A program made the translations under genes and the position numbers. DNA of 64,000 bases from Zygaena filipendulae (Eukaryota > Arthropoda > Insecta > Lepidoptera > Zygaenidae): NCBI GenBank assembly GCA_907165275.2, contig OU015663.1:4724501-4788500 (forward strand). The letters are read 5' to 3'. Below are positions 35,421 to 47,669 of the stretch, piece by piece. Positions within the stretch are counted from its first letter, which is position 1; each line of letters starts with the position of its first letter. The notes under the pieces are model-generated. The model had not been told where the DNA came from and did no database searches. It was given only the letters and a program-made list of their open reading frames with translations.

Positions 35421-36714
35421 GTTTTATATATTCTGTATTAGAAAACTAATGTGTTTTTACTAACAGCATGATAGCATCCTTTCATATAGACTCTCAATTT
35501 ACTAATGTCACCAGCAGGGCAATTATGTAAATTTTGTTTATATCATATTTCAGTTTCAATTAGAAAAATTGCGATTTTGTGATTAATTAATCATGTTTAG
35601 GCAGATTCAACTTTTGTAGTATGATAATTTTGGTTGATTATTAGATATTTTAGGTGTCAAAACCTGCATAGTATTGTAATCGCAAAACCGCCATGTTTTT
35701 GATTGCGACCGAAAAATGATAGGAACAAAAGTTACATAATAGGCCCTCAACTTTCCGGGCGTGCAGCTGTTCCGCAAACCATTGACATGTCGGTCGAAGA
35801 ACAGCACTGCTTCCGCCATGTCTCGCATAGTCTTCGATACAGGTCCACTATCCCCATGCCTTCCTGTAATAAAAATCATAGCAAAATGTGGAAATTTCCT
35901 ACTGTGTTGACAAAATAATATTTTGGCAGTCCGGCTAACCCTATTTCAGTCTTCTTGTTAAATGTAATACTTCTATGATTTTATTTTCCTTCTGTGAATC
36001 GCATGCGATACAATATACATGTCCTTACTTCTTAAATACAAAACGCTATGTATAGTGCTCATGCACTATGTATATAAAAGCAGGTAGCAGAAAATGCACA
36101 GTCCATCTACAGCACACACACTATCCAGTGCGATAAAACAAAGTCTATGTTAGGATAAAACTTTATGAAAGGCACCTGTCATCAAAAAACCAATAAATTC
36201 CGTTATGTAGCTCTTGTATGGTACAAGTATAAAACAAATCAAAACCATTTCTAAAAATCAATGTTTTGAGTACTGCTAGAGTAGTATAGTATTTTAGTTC
36301 TTGGGGATTAAAGAGTTGCTGTATATAAAATAAGCGATCCACTCCCGCTTCGCACGGGAGCATTTTCGAAGAAAGCTCTTAGCTTGATTTGTTCCGACAT
36401 CTTGAAGAATTATCGTTATATTTCACTTTTTTCTTTAGTCAATCTATCTATTAACGAAAAATCTAAACCCATCTAAGCGTACAGAGGGCAGGAGGCGACT
36501 TTGTTTTATACATATTATGTAAAGATATAAATATACCTTTAAGCTCAAATGTAGCATCATTCAATTACGCTCTCTAGGCATCTTCCCGAAAACTTTTTAT
36601 GCAGCTTGGAAGGTGGATCACTGGTCACAAAGAAGTATTTCTGGAATTCCCCGTCTATGACATAGCTTCACCCACATTCTGAAATTTTAAAAAACACGAT
36701 TTTCCATTATGACT

Positions 36715-37230
36715 CTAGCTGTTCCTCGCGTTAATTTTGAAGTCCCCGCGATCCCCTCCGGTATCCTTGAGAACGTGTGTGCAACATTTTATGGGGATTG
36801 GTAAAATAGTTGTAGTAAGGTGTGAAAACGTAACAAACTCACATTCACATTTATTTATAGTATTATTATTTAACTAGCTGTGCCCCGCAGTTTCACCCGC
36901 GTGAGTTTCAGAATTTCCGCAAGAACTATTTTTCCGTAAAATAAAAGTAGCCTAAGTTACTCCTTATAACATTAGCTATTTGCCAGTGAAAGTCCCGTTA
37001 AAATCGGTCTATCCGTTTCAGCGATTAGCCGGAACCAACAGGCAAACAAAAATTAAAAAAATTGTTTTATTTTTTTTATGTAAGTACCGTTAATACTTTC
37101 ATATGCATTTAGTGAAAAGTTGTTAATTTGGAATTACAAGCAGATAGTTCAATTTTACTTATATGTATATAAGTAGTTGTATAGACTAGCTGTTCCCTAC
37201 GGTTTAATTTGCGTTAATTCAGAGTTCCAT
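36715..37230 (+). mobile_element. Three Helitron-like fragments
   Basis: Diverged starts occur near 36716 (CTAGCTGTTCCTCGCG), 36874 (CTAGCTGTGCCCCGCAGTTT) and 37187 (CTAGCTGTTCCCTACGG). The middle copy has the AAAATCGGTCTATCCGTTTC body. Confidence 0.55.
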
Positions 37231-37415
37231 GCTACACATACACATATTATGTTTACGTGTATATCTAATACTGAATGGATATTATATTTTCTCAATTCTG
37301 TCGTGAGTAAAAAATATGGATTGGATTTTCAGCTGTGACCCAACGCACAGTCACGCTGTTGGCGGCGATGAGCATGATGGCGGCATCATCATGAATATGT
37401 AGATTTAACACTTAC

Positions 37416-38673
37416 CATGTTCCTGGGGAACTGTCGTAGTTGTTGCCGTCGATGTCGTTGTCGCCGTCACGCGTCGTTGTCACTTGTCGCCATCGCCTGG
37501 GCCGGGCCGGTGCCGCGTGCGCCAAAGATTCGAGTTCACGTGTGTCTGAAAACAAATGATGATAAATTAATGTTATGTGGAATATACCTTCGCATTGCGA
37601 TAAAATTTAGCGTCTACACTTTTAGCTCCCCAGAAGATGGTTTTTTCCTTTGCAGTTTGACATTGTATGTGCACAGTGAAATAATCTATTATTTTGTCTC
37701 TCTAGTTTGACACTGCCATAGTACGTTATTTTTACTTCGAAAAAATAATGCTTTTATAATCGAAATTTTAACAATTTGTCATTAGACATGTTCACAAATA
37801 GTCCTTTCTCATTTTAGATATTACCGTTGGTATAAATGATAGAATGAACATATTATCACTAATCACTACATATTATAAAACAAAGTCCCCCGTCGTGTTT
37901 GTCTGTCTGTCTGTCTGTTTACGATATACTCGAAGATTAAGTAACTGATTTTCATTCGGTTTATACCACTAGATAGAGATCCATTCGGAAGGTTTAGGTG
38001 TATAGATTGTCAAGGTTGTGTGTAGACAAAGTCTTTGTAACTCTTTCACGCTTTAACTACTCAACTGATCATCAAAATTTTTCATACATGTTTTCAGGGG
38101 TACCAAGAAAGAGATAGAGTACTTTTTACTCCGTGGTTCTCGCAGGATCTCCAAAATTAACGTGGGTGAAACCGTGGGGAACAGCTAGTATAAATATAAA
38201 GTGGTCGTGGTTAGGTGCACTTTTATCTTTGTATAAAAGTTATATTTTGGAAAAATTATTTTGTTATGACGCTTTCACGCTATAATTACTCAACCGATCA
38301 TCATGAAATTTTGCAAATGAACACGTTGTCAGGGCTACAGAGGACATAATTATATGGTACTTTTTACTCTGGAATTCCCGCAGGATCTCTAAAATTAACG
38401 AGAGTGAAACCGCGGGAAGTAATAAATATATTAAAGTTGGGTACATTTTTTCGAGTACCTTTGTATAAGAGATATTTACAAAGCAAGTATCAGAAATACA
38501 CTGGCACTCTTACTGTGTTCGGAGCGAGCTGCGCTGTGTGAGGGCTGTGCTGTCGTCGTCGTCATCGGTCGCGTTGCTGTGAGTGATGAATACTCGAGTC
38601 CATGTAAACCTGAAAAAAGAGTATGATCGAATGAAATAAAAACAAAGATGGACAATTGCATAGTATGTTTTTA

Positions 38674-38709
<36 letters not shown>

Positions 38710-40228
38710 CGTATGTCACACCCAATTTTTTTTCCGAAACTATAAGAACTATACTGTTGAAACTTGGAAAGTAGATGTATTCTGTAAACCGCATTAAGAT
38801 TTTCATACAAAAATAGAAAAAAAAACATGAAATATTATTATTACATATTATGGGTTATAAGTACCATAGCTCAATTATTATCACAGACTTTAAACTATTT
38901 TTTAAAACTCAATAATTGGATATGGTTGTTGGCATTAAATAATAAATATTATACTTGGTTTTTCTAAATTACATAACCAACACACCATCCAGATATCTGT
39001 ATTCTGCACAACTCTAAACATATAGAATTTTTTCACCATGAAAAAACCTTCCAACTCCGTTTAGTAGTTTTAGCAGAATGCACATAACATGCAACATACA
39101 GACAAAAGAAACACAAAATTGAACTGCAAAATTTGCAATTCAATCTGCAATTATTTTGGACTGCTGAAACAAGAACCTAGTAAAAAGTTAAATACCTAAT
39201 AAAGTTTTTAACGTACAGAAATACAGAATAGATTAAGTGGAGTTTGTAAGAAAATGTATTTATTTCATTTAGAGTTCAAATCAAATTACCTGTACAACGT
39301 TTTGTAGAACCAACTGGTCTTCTTTGAGTTACAGAAGCTCTTAGTTCAGGACAACACTTCTTTTCATCAAAACCTTCAAACACTGTAAAATTAAAAAGAT
39401 AGTGGTCAAACTTGATTATTCAGAAACTTTTTTGTTATGTATGTAGCTTAGTTGCTTTGGAGTATATGATAAAATAAAAGCTAAAAATTACAAAATACCG
39501 ATTTAATCCAACAGACAAAAATACACGTAATACTTTTATTGATTTGTGCTACCACTTTTCGATTTGAATTCGGTGCCAAGCCCGCTTACGTCTGCCCGCT
39601 CGGGTTGTTCAGCTCAAGACGAGCTCGTGGCGGGTGTGGATTAGCCCATCTACCTACTCCATACTTGGCTTGGCTCGTGTAAACTAAATATATATAATAT
39701 TTACGCAGTGCAATTACAATATTTTGATCTTGTTATATGTAATATTTGTATAATTATGTTTTCATTCTGTGAATCGAATGGATACAAGTCTATACATACA
39801 AAACACTATACCTATACCTTCACCGATCTATAAAAACTCTAGTTTTGCATGACCATGTGACCTATAGATTCCATTCCTTAGTTTTCTATGTGTTAATGAT
39901 TGTAGAATATCAATTTGGCTAGGGGGCTAGGGGGGCATTTTAGAAACTTACCAATACTAAAGGGCTTGCCAACCCTTATCTCTTCTTGGGTAAAAAGTGT
40001 TGGGATAGCATTTGCCATTCGCCTCCCAAATTTTTTAAACATACTTTCAAAATGCAGTTCACATATTCGTTGGGAAATCCTTTTAACACCACTGGTTTTA
40101 ACTTCAGGAAATTTACTAACTAGAATATCATGCCAAGCATCTCCCAAACGGCTATCCTTAGGGAAACAATATAGTTTATTGTTGCCCTTGGATGGACAGC
40201 TAGGGACTAGGCAGTTTTTGTAAGGCAT
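37416..40228 (-). CDS. THAP-domain protein gene, four exons (3' end unresolved)
   Basis: The exons are 39952-40228 (a 3-bp 5' piece reaches 40231), 39290-39382, 38514-38609 and 37416-37545, all with GT donors and AG acceptors and all in frame. The start at 40228 opens a THAP zinc finger with C6, C11, C56, H59 and the AIPTLF box at 74-79. The rest is low-complexity (Thr/Ser/Ala, then Arg/Asp/Asn-rich), with no second domain seen. The last joint ends in phase 2 (TG). A possible terminal exon at 35863 would add only a few residues before a stop at 35848-35850; I am not sure of it. THAP fingers bind DNA and often come from transposons. No DDE domain follows here, so this is either a host regulator or a truncated transposon gene. 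The GT-AG introns and short exons favour a host gene. Confidence 0.6.
37870..38440 (-). mobile_element. Helitron-like fragments with GTCT repeat
   Basis: A (GTCT)n run at about 37898-37920 precedes a reverse-oriented body ending GAAACCGTGGGGAACAGCTA near 38187. A second reverse copy ends GTGAAACCGCGGGAAG near 38418. Confidence 0.6.
38671..38712. repeat. (GTCT)n microsatellite
   Basis: Seven GTCT units are followed by GTCC/GTCCGT, inside an intron of the THAP gene. Confidence 0.9.
39550..39690. repeat. Dispersed repeat, copy 1
   Basis: It contains TTTGTGCTACCACTTTTCG and GAGCTCGTGGCGGGTGTGG. It matches 58380-58530 in the opposite orientation, loosely but over the whole length. The element type is unclear. 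Confidence 0.5.
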
Positions 40229-40494
40229 TGTCTGTAAATAAAGGAAAAAACCTGATAGCCATCTGAAACTAAACATGTGTTGTAAACTAAAGTGATGTTG
40301 GTTTTATGCCACACAAAATAATAAAATTATATACCTATTTCAAAACCTATTTTCATTATTAGATAGATATTGATAAATGGAAAAACTGATGAAAGCTGTG
40401 GTTGTTCTTTAAATCAAATCAAATATCCTTTAGGTACCTACTGAAATTTTATGTGCAATAAAGGGTTAAATAAATAAATATTATAAATGCAAAT

Positions 40495-40640
40495 GTGAGT
40501 TTCTTTGTTAATTATACTTTCACGCCTTAAAGGTCAACCGATCATCATGAAATTTTGCATGCACGTTTTCAGAGACACAGAGAAGGACATGGGGTACATT
40601 TATCCCGGAATTTCCGCGGGAACTCCGAAGGTGGCCAATA
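40495..40640 (-). mobile_element. Helitron-like fragment, reverse orientation
   Basis: It contains AACCGATCATCATGAAATTT, GGGGTACATTTATCCCGG and AATTTCCGCGGGAACTCCG, then breaks off without the hairpin terminus. Confidence 0.55.
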
Positions 40641-40644
40641 AGTT

Positions 40645-41980
40645 CGCACCGGCTGTGCTCAGGGGCGCTGAGTCGACTTCAAGCACAAATTGACTAGACT
40701 TATGAACTTCAAGTGAACACAGCTTTTTAATAGGTTAAATTTGTGCACGGCGTACGAATCACCTGTTTTGTAGCATATTGTGTAGCGTAGTAAGTAGTTG
40801 TGAACCTATTTTATGTTTAAGCAGCGTGCCGCATAACCTCTTTGCTAACTGCCGTTTCTAATCGAGGATACCTACCCTCGTTGACTTGGCTTGATACAAA
40901 ATATAGAAGAGTTGTGGTTTTAATAGTCAGAAATGATACAAAATACAATGAAGTAAAGTGAATAGAGTAAAATGCAGTAAAGAATTTTTTACTCACCAAT
41001 CTTTTCACACGCTGTATTATATAGTCAGGAGTTAAAATAGGTACATAGAAGAATAAAACAATGCTTATAAGTATAATGCAAATAAATTATAAAAGCTTAT
41101 TAAAATAAGAAATATTTATAAAAATAGAAATGGAAACAGAAGAAATCGTTGGTTTTTAGCTTTTTTGTGAAAAAAAACTGAAAATGGCGCTAAAATGACA
41201 TTGACGTTTTTTTACTGTTTTCGTTGAAATTTACCCCTCTCGGGTAAGGCAAAAGAAACTTAGTCCATACAACCAATTCAAATGTTGTTTCTTTTTCTGA
41301 AGTTATTTACATCGAAATGCATTGGTGAGATGCATTTCGATGCTTTACTGGAACTTTTGGCAGCAAATCTTTACAGTTGAACTTTAATAGGACGCTCTGT
41401 AGGAAGTTGTACGGTAAAACGAAAACCTCCCGACGAACGCCCCATTTTATTTTATTTGACTGTTTCTACACACTGTACATCACATGTTCATCACTGTTCA
41501 CATTTAAATGCATTTTAATACCTAGATGCAACTTTTGGCAGAACTGCATCGGAGTTGTCAATCATTTCCCTTATGGACTCCATTTGCAGTTGATTATAAG
41601 TTTCAGACTTCACGTATTCTTTATGGTTGTGGTTGCACGCGCGTTTTTTACTCATACCTACCTCTCTTTCACAATTTCATACAAAAATTAAATGTGAATG
41701 ATGCAATTTTGAATAATTTCGTTGCTTTCTAAAACGAGCACCAGTTTGCGCATCTTTAAAAAGCCGATGTAACAGTAAGTCATATCTCCAGAAACGAAAA
41801 AAAAAAAACTACTACTAATCTTATAATCTGTGGAAAGGTTTATCTTTCTTTCTCTCTCTCACTAAGGCATTTGCGAGTTTTTTTTCTCTTTCTCTCTAAG
41901 GTTTTGGTCGTTGTATGGATGATTCTAAGGCCTGTTTTCTAGTAGCTAACGTCAGTCACAAATAACTAGACTGAGTCCCT
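40645..41980. other. Intergenic stretch with short repeat ends
   Basis: No gene is seen. 41228-41270 carries the TTTACCCCTCTCGGG...AAAGAAACTTAGTCCATAC end that also brackets mannosidase exon 1856. A small hairpin lies at 41312-41342 (CATCGAAATGCATTGG / GATGCATTTCGATG). Confidence 0.45.
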
Positions 41981-41984
41981 GTAT

Positions 41985-43085
41985 TGTACAGCACCGGAAA
42001 AGGCGACACCGGAATGCACGACACGAGATTGTACGGCACCGGAATGTACAGCACCGGAATTGGCGACACCGGATTTCATGGCCTAGCCGACTTCGTGCTC
42101 CGTTTAGTAGTATTCAATACAATGCAGGTAGTAGGTAGTTAGTAGTTACTGTCTCAAAATCTGATGGAAATTCAAATAACAAGTCCAAGTGTAATATTTA
42201 GTAACGTAATTATTATTTTTCACTTTAATGAATTGTTACAACTTGTTATATTCTTTTTTTTTTTTTGCATAATATATCGAAACTTCGTGGTCACACCTAA
42301 GAATTAATCGAATAAATGTCACCTTACTTTGTCTTTAGCGCATCGCCGGCCGCTACCGCGGCACGCTCGCTACGCTCGCTCGGCTCGCGAGACCTGATCA
42401 TCAGTAAGAACCTAACCTAATAAAGAATGTCGGGTATACTACTTTGAAATCTGTTCATGATGTGGCCTTGATAGTAATGTTCTCATTACTTTTTACTTAT
42501 TTCAATAAATAGCTTATAGTGACATCATCGCCACACTAGTACCTACTATAGGATAGGTGTAGGAAAGGTGACGTAAATCAGGCGAAGCTAACCGCTCGCC
42601 AGTCGCTTCCCGTTCGCCAGTTAATACAGTTTTGGTTCCTTTCTTTTCGTAACTTTTATAATCTGTACAATCTGTATAGGGCACATAGCTCGTGGAAATA
42701 ATAATTATAAGGTGTAAACTAAGGGACCAGATTTAGTGTATTGTACTCTAAGTCTATACAGTAAAATATATAGAGTGGTCCGTTGTTTGATTATCCTGCC
42801 TATAGACTGTAACATAATAACGTAATGGGCATAAACACTAACATGAAACCTAATAATCATCACCAAAAAATCTAACATAAAATATATGTGCCGTATTTGA
42901 CAATAACTTGACCCAGTATTTAGGTAAGTAACGTAAACGAGCACAAAGAAAGGAGGCGTGATTTCATCGACCAATAGGAGCGGTGTCACCAATTCCGGTG
43001 CTGTACATTCCGGTGTCGTACAATCCAGTGTCGCGCATTACAGTGCTGTACATTCCAGTGTCGTACATTATCGTGTTGTGAATTC
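41985..43085. repeat. Element bounded by inverted 15-bp minisatellite arrays
   Basis: The left array, 41985-42074, is six 15-bp units of the type TGTACAGCACCGGAA / TTGGCGACACCGGAT. The right array, 42981-43085, is seven units of the reverse complement (CGGTGTCGTACAATC / CAGTGCTGTACATTC). The enclosed 906 bp is non-coding and includes a GC-rich patch (CGGCACGCTCGCTACGCTCG) near 42358-42378. I do not recognise the family. The inverted arrays could be terminal repeats of a foldback transposon. Confidence 0.75.
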
Positions 43086-43196
43086 CTGGTTCCCACTAGA
43101 CTTAAATGCACTCCACAGTCCACAGACGAATAAGAGAACATACTGATGCACTCGAACGCGCTCGAGCGCACAAATTAACTAGACATATGTCTAAGT

Positions 43197-44390
43197 CGCG
43201 TTCCGTGGATTCGCACGAATGCACACGAACGCGCTCGAGCGCGCTCTGTACCCGTTCTGTGGCTTGGTGAAATTTTACTCTGACAGTTGTCAGAGCGTAG
43301 TTTCACCCGTTCCGTGGCTCAGAGTGCTGCAACCAAACAACCATCTCCGAAGCAGGTTAATTTTCACTCTGACAGCTTATGTATTGTTTAAGAAGTTTCA
43401 AAGTTTGCGCCAAAAACCGGATTTGTCGAAAAAGAAATCAATCGGAGTTCTTACGAACAAAGGGGAGGTGTCGTAGTCATAAAAAGTTTATAATTGGACG
43501 TAAAACAGTTTTATTTGCAATGTGAGTTAAGAGAAAACAAATGGCGCCTGAAATTTCAAATATTTAGAGGTTATAAAAACTACTCGATCGTTCTGTGGCT
43601 TGGTTGCAACTCAAACGAGTGAAATTTTAACCGAACAACTGCGCCCAAACCCACGGAACGCACACCTAAACTCGAGCGCGCTCTGAACCCGTTCCACACA
43701 CCTACCCGTTCTGACTTCTGTGGCTCGGTGAAATATTGTTTGAAATTTTACTCTGACACTGCCGTTCCGTGGCTTAGAGTGCAGCAACCAAACAACCATC
43801 TCCGAAGCAGGCACAAACTACATACTTGGAAGCAGGTTAATTTTCACTCTGACAGCTATGTATTGTTTAAGAAGTGTCAAAGTTTGCGCCAAAAACCGGT
43901 TTCGTTGAAAAAGAAATTAATCGGAGTTCTTACGAACAAAGGGGAGGTGTCGTAGTGTCTAAAAGTTTATAATTGGATGTAAAACAGTCTTATTTGCAAT
44001 GTGAGTTGAGAGAAAACAACGGAACGCACACTGGTGTGCCACAGAACGATCGAGTTGTTTTTATAACCTCAAAATATTTGAAATTTCAGGCACCATTTGT
44101 TTTCTCTCAACTCACATTGCGAATAAGACTGTTTTAAATCCAATTATAAAATTTTTATGACTACGACTCCCCTTTTGGCGCAAACTTTGACACTTCTTAA
44201 ACAATACATAGCTGTTAGAGTGAAAATTAACCTGCTTCGGAGATGGTTGTTTGGTTGCTGCACTCCGAGCCACGGAACGGGTGAAACTACGCTCTGACAG
44301 TTGTCAGAGTAAAATTTCACCAAGCCACAGAACGGGTTCAGAGCGCGCTCGAGCGCGTTCGAGTGCATTCGTACGAAGCCACGGAACGCG
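43197..44390. mobile_element. Foldback element with three copies of a ~350-bp module
   Basis: The termini CGCGTTCCGTGG (43197) and CCACGGAACGCG (to 44390) are inverted repeats. A module of about 350 bp with CAACCAAACAACCATCTCCG, CAAAGTTTGCGCCAAAAACC and TCGGAGTTCTTACGAAC occurs at about 43240-43610 (+), 43675-44015 (+) and 44030-44370 (-). The strand therefore forms a long hairpin with one extra direct copy. ORFs in it repeat with the module and show no protein family character. Confidence 0.85.
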
Positions 44391-44399
44391 CCTCAGAGA

Positions 44400-45860
44400 G
44401 AAGGTAATCACACAAACTACTTTGCTACCAGTTGCTATAGTGCGGGAGATACCGATGCTAATTCGGGATTCACTCGAGCGTCGTTGGGACCTATTGGGTT
44501 TTGAAGATTAGGAGATATAAACAAAATAAGGTCATATGATATTTTTTAATTCACCGGTGGGTTTAGCTTCTACAGGCTTTCAAAAATGTAAAAAAAAAAA
44601 ATAGTAAAATGGAAATACTCGAGCGCGTCAGATATTGTAGTTTAGATACTCCAAGGTGTCTCTGATATCGAAAATATATTCATCTGCCGATTTGCGTGGT
44701 GGGGGTGGCCATCCGAAAGGGGAGAAAATGAAAAAAAAAAAAAAAATTACTCCAGCGCGTCAGATATTCAAATGGGATGTTAAGTGAACCCTAAAAATGC
44801 TCCCCTTCGAAAATCTGCCGATTTGGAGGTGACGCAAGGTAGTAGCGAATTTTTGAAAATTCAAAAAAAAATCTCAATTTTGAAATGCTCGAGCGTGTCA
44901 GATTATTTTACAGAAGGTTCAGCTTGCAGTACAAGTTATGTTGGCTTAAAATCTGACAATAATTTTGAGGGATATTATTAATCTGACTGCTAGAAACAAA
45001 AATTATGATTTTTTTTAATTTTCTTTTATTTCTGACGTAAGTTTAATAACTTTATGAGCTATTTCTTGTTCACAAAAAACACACTTTATATTTCTATGAA
45101 ATATGTGAAAGCTCACAAAATATTATTCACAAAACTAACTTTAAAGCACAAACAAGCCAGAGCGTTTTATATATAATAACATGAACGCGTTGTTTTGTGA
45201 TGAGCTTTATTATATAATATATATATATATAATTACATTAAAGTGTTAAGTTACCTTAACTTATTTTAATATGTATTTTAACCGACCAAAAAAAGTTATA
45301 ATTCGACACGTTTAGCGCCGTGATATACTGTGATGACGTTATGGCGACGGAAAGTAGCGTGAGGACGGTGCGAGAGAGTGAGAGATAGAGAAAAAGTAAA
45401 AGGGAAAGAAAGACAGATATATGAATAGGTACATGTTTCACTGCAGCTGCTCGTTCGATTCGAAGACGATTTTTGTTTCTTCGGCTTATGAAAATCGGCA
45501 GATTATATTTTTCCCGCTATCCTTGAGTTATTTACTTTAAAATAAAAAATAAATCAACTGCGCTCGAGAATGTCGAAGTTGCGTTTTTTTTTTGCAAGTT
45601 TGTGATCCTCTAACTCCCTTACGTCACGTTCAAATCGTCAGATTATTCATATACACACTTCTCACTATGTAATTAACCCACCATATCTTAATCTGACGCA
45701 CTCGAGTATTTCGAGTTATCGATTTTTTTTTACTAATCTGATCGGTTTTTTTTACTAATCTACACCCACCAGTGTAGAGGGCCTATAGGTATTTGGTGGA
45801 GGTACTCAACATGGTGCAAGGTACCCCCCTTATGTTCATCTGACGCGCTTTAGCTAATCC
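44400..45860. repeat. Region of repeated CTCGAGCGCGTCAGAT motif
   Basis: The motif occurs forward near 44619, 44751 (CTCCAGCG...) and 44889, and reversed near 45692 and 45838. AATCTGCCGATTTG forward near 44684 and 44814 is mirrored by AATCGGCAGATTA near 45492. The orientation switches around 45.2 kb, so the whole region is a loose palindrome. 44404-44575 has an inverted copy at 59030-59172. No gene is seen. Confidence 0.55.
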
Positions 45861-45919
45861 ACAAATCCCCTCTTGGCGGTCCGTAAACAGTATGTTCTCT
45901 TATTCGTCTGTGCTACTAA

Positions 45920-47090
45920 ATATCGGACCCTGAATGCCGTGTCGTCTGATCGCTGCTTTATTTCTGGATACCTATAGGCTGCACAAAATCGAATTTTGTG
46001 CACAAGTGCATTAACGTATCTACTCATAAAGATGTTCCGAAATACACTGCGACCACTGTACAGTGCTCTTACTGGCGAGCTAGTAAATAAACAAAACATA
46101 ATATTTATACCATTCTTATTGTATTTAAAAAAATTATAATTTTTCATTAAACATTTATCTTACAGCTAAATTGAACCAAATAGGTACTTGAGGTACGTAC
46201 ACATAGTATCGAAGTTTATCTGATAAACAGTGCAACAAAAATCTTCTTATTTAGGTTTAAGTAAATTAAAAGCAGTCAAAGTGTAATAAAATATCGATTG
46301 TAATTTGTATTTAACATGAAATTGTAAGGACAACGCGCGTATAAGAAAATTACATTCTTACACTGAGACAAATACCTTTGTGAAATGTATTGCTTAAATG
46401 ACCACCAGGAATAAACAGTAATAATATAGAATCTCAATTAAATTAAATAAATCATTGTATTCAATTGAGGTTCCATACAGCCTCAATAAATTAACAAATC
46501 ATGGCAGTGTTAGTTTTGTGGGGAGATGTTACCCGTAAGGTGAACCATATTTTCATAAAATACACTTATTCGTAGTCATAAAATACTATGTGTAGGTACT
46601 AATAACTACAATCACTAATAGATTTAAGGTCACAAATCACCACTTTTAGTGTGGAAGGAAACATCACAATTACTTGCATATTAAAACATAACGTGTACTG
46701 TCGGCAACGGAAGTGCCTTAAATCTTTGGACAGTTATTGAATCTGCAATAGGATTCCTAATATTATTTAACAAAGCGTTTACTTTTGAGGCCAATTGTGC
46801 TTATGCTAACTATAAAACTGTACTTAACATGACAATATTAATAAAGCTTGATTTAAGAACACTTCTATGTTAGAACACTCTTTTACGTAAATTTTAACAT
46901 CTGATACTAGGTATTTAATTCTGGAAAGTGTAAGTATAGTTACTACCTAAATATTTCAAATATACCACAGTAAAAGATAAGCACAAGTTGTGCAAAGCTT
47001 TTTTCACATTGCGGGTTGCAAAAGAAAGGACACCAGACCGAAAATGTTCATAACATTTTTTTGCTTACAATATCCACAGGTTTTTAAAAA
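45920..47090. other. Intergenic stretch, no gene seen
   Basis: AT-rich sequence. A 97-codon minus-strand ORF (45854-46147) crosses the end of the repeat island and has no recognisable character. Confidence 0.4.
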
Positions 47091-47091
47091 A

Positions 47092-47664
47092 CTTACTTGC
47101 ATGAATTTTTTTTTCAGTCTATTTTAAAGATATATGGCCTACTTAAACAAAGCAAGAAAAAGAAAAAAAATATATGCATAAATTAATTAAATAGAACGTT
47201 TCAAAGTTTCTACTTTAGACTTTACCGCCGAAACGCGGAATGACGTCACTAGTTCAAAATTACGCCTTATTAATCTGTGATAGAAATGTCACTGTCGTAT
47301 TGACAGGGTCATGTGACACTGACAGACAGATAACTTTAAAATCCAAAAGCGAAATTAAGGTTGAACTGTGTCGATTTACTTCCAAAAGTTCCAGTAAATA
47401 AACGAAATGCATCTTACCGATTCATTTTAAAGTAAAAAACTTCAAAAAATGGAAAATATGCGTTGACTGTATGCACTTTGTTTCTTTTGCCTTCTCTGAA
47501 AGAGGTAAATGTTTCGTTGCAACGTTCCGTTTCACAAAATTAAAAGTTGAATATTTTGGAAACTATTGAAATTTTTTTAGTAATTCTTTCACGATAACGC
47601 TTTTCTAAGGCTCTATTTTTGAAATATTGACACAATTTCTTATTATAAATTTCATGCAAGTACC
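47092..47664. mobile_element. MITE family F, full copy
   Basis: The inverted ends are ACTTGCATGAATTTTTT and AAATTTCATGCAAGT. The body (AAGATATATGGCCTACTTAA, GAAACGCGGAATGACGTCAC) matches 9693-9897, which is cut short. An internal TTTGCCTTCTCTGAAAGAGG resembles the ends that bracket exon 1856-2120. Confidence 0.75.
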
Positions 47665-47669
47665 CTATT

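Larger units (their letters stand above)
43123..45912. repeat. Outer inverted pair of 25 bp enclosing foldback island
   Basis: CACAGACGAATAAGAGAACA (about 43123-43147 in full) returns as its exact reverse complement at about 45888-45912. Between them lie the 1.2 kb foldback and the CTCGAG-motif region. The pair may mark the true ends of one composite element. Confidence 0.55.

Noticed and set aside
35607..35879. 90-codon minus-strand ORF as a THAP-gene exon
   Set aside because: Its frame does not fit the phase left by the exon at 37416; the fitting frame stops after a few residues.
41985..43085. CRISPR-like array
   Set aside because: The units are contiguous 15-bp tandem repeats with no spacers, and the genome is eukaryotic.
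42981..43171. 61-62-codon ORFs with Trp/His/Asn-rich or Val/His-rich repeats
   Set aside because: They are translations of the 15-bp minisatellite array.
43219..44511. Several similar ORFs of 67-86 codons on both strands
   Set aside because: They repeat with the 350-bp foldback module and share no protein family pattern; stops vary between copies.
45854..46147. 97-codon minus-strand ORF
   Set aside because: It starts inside the 25-bp repeat end and shows no recognisable motif or splice context.
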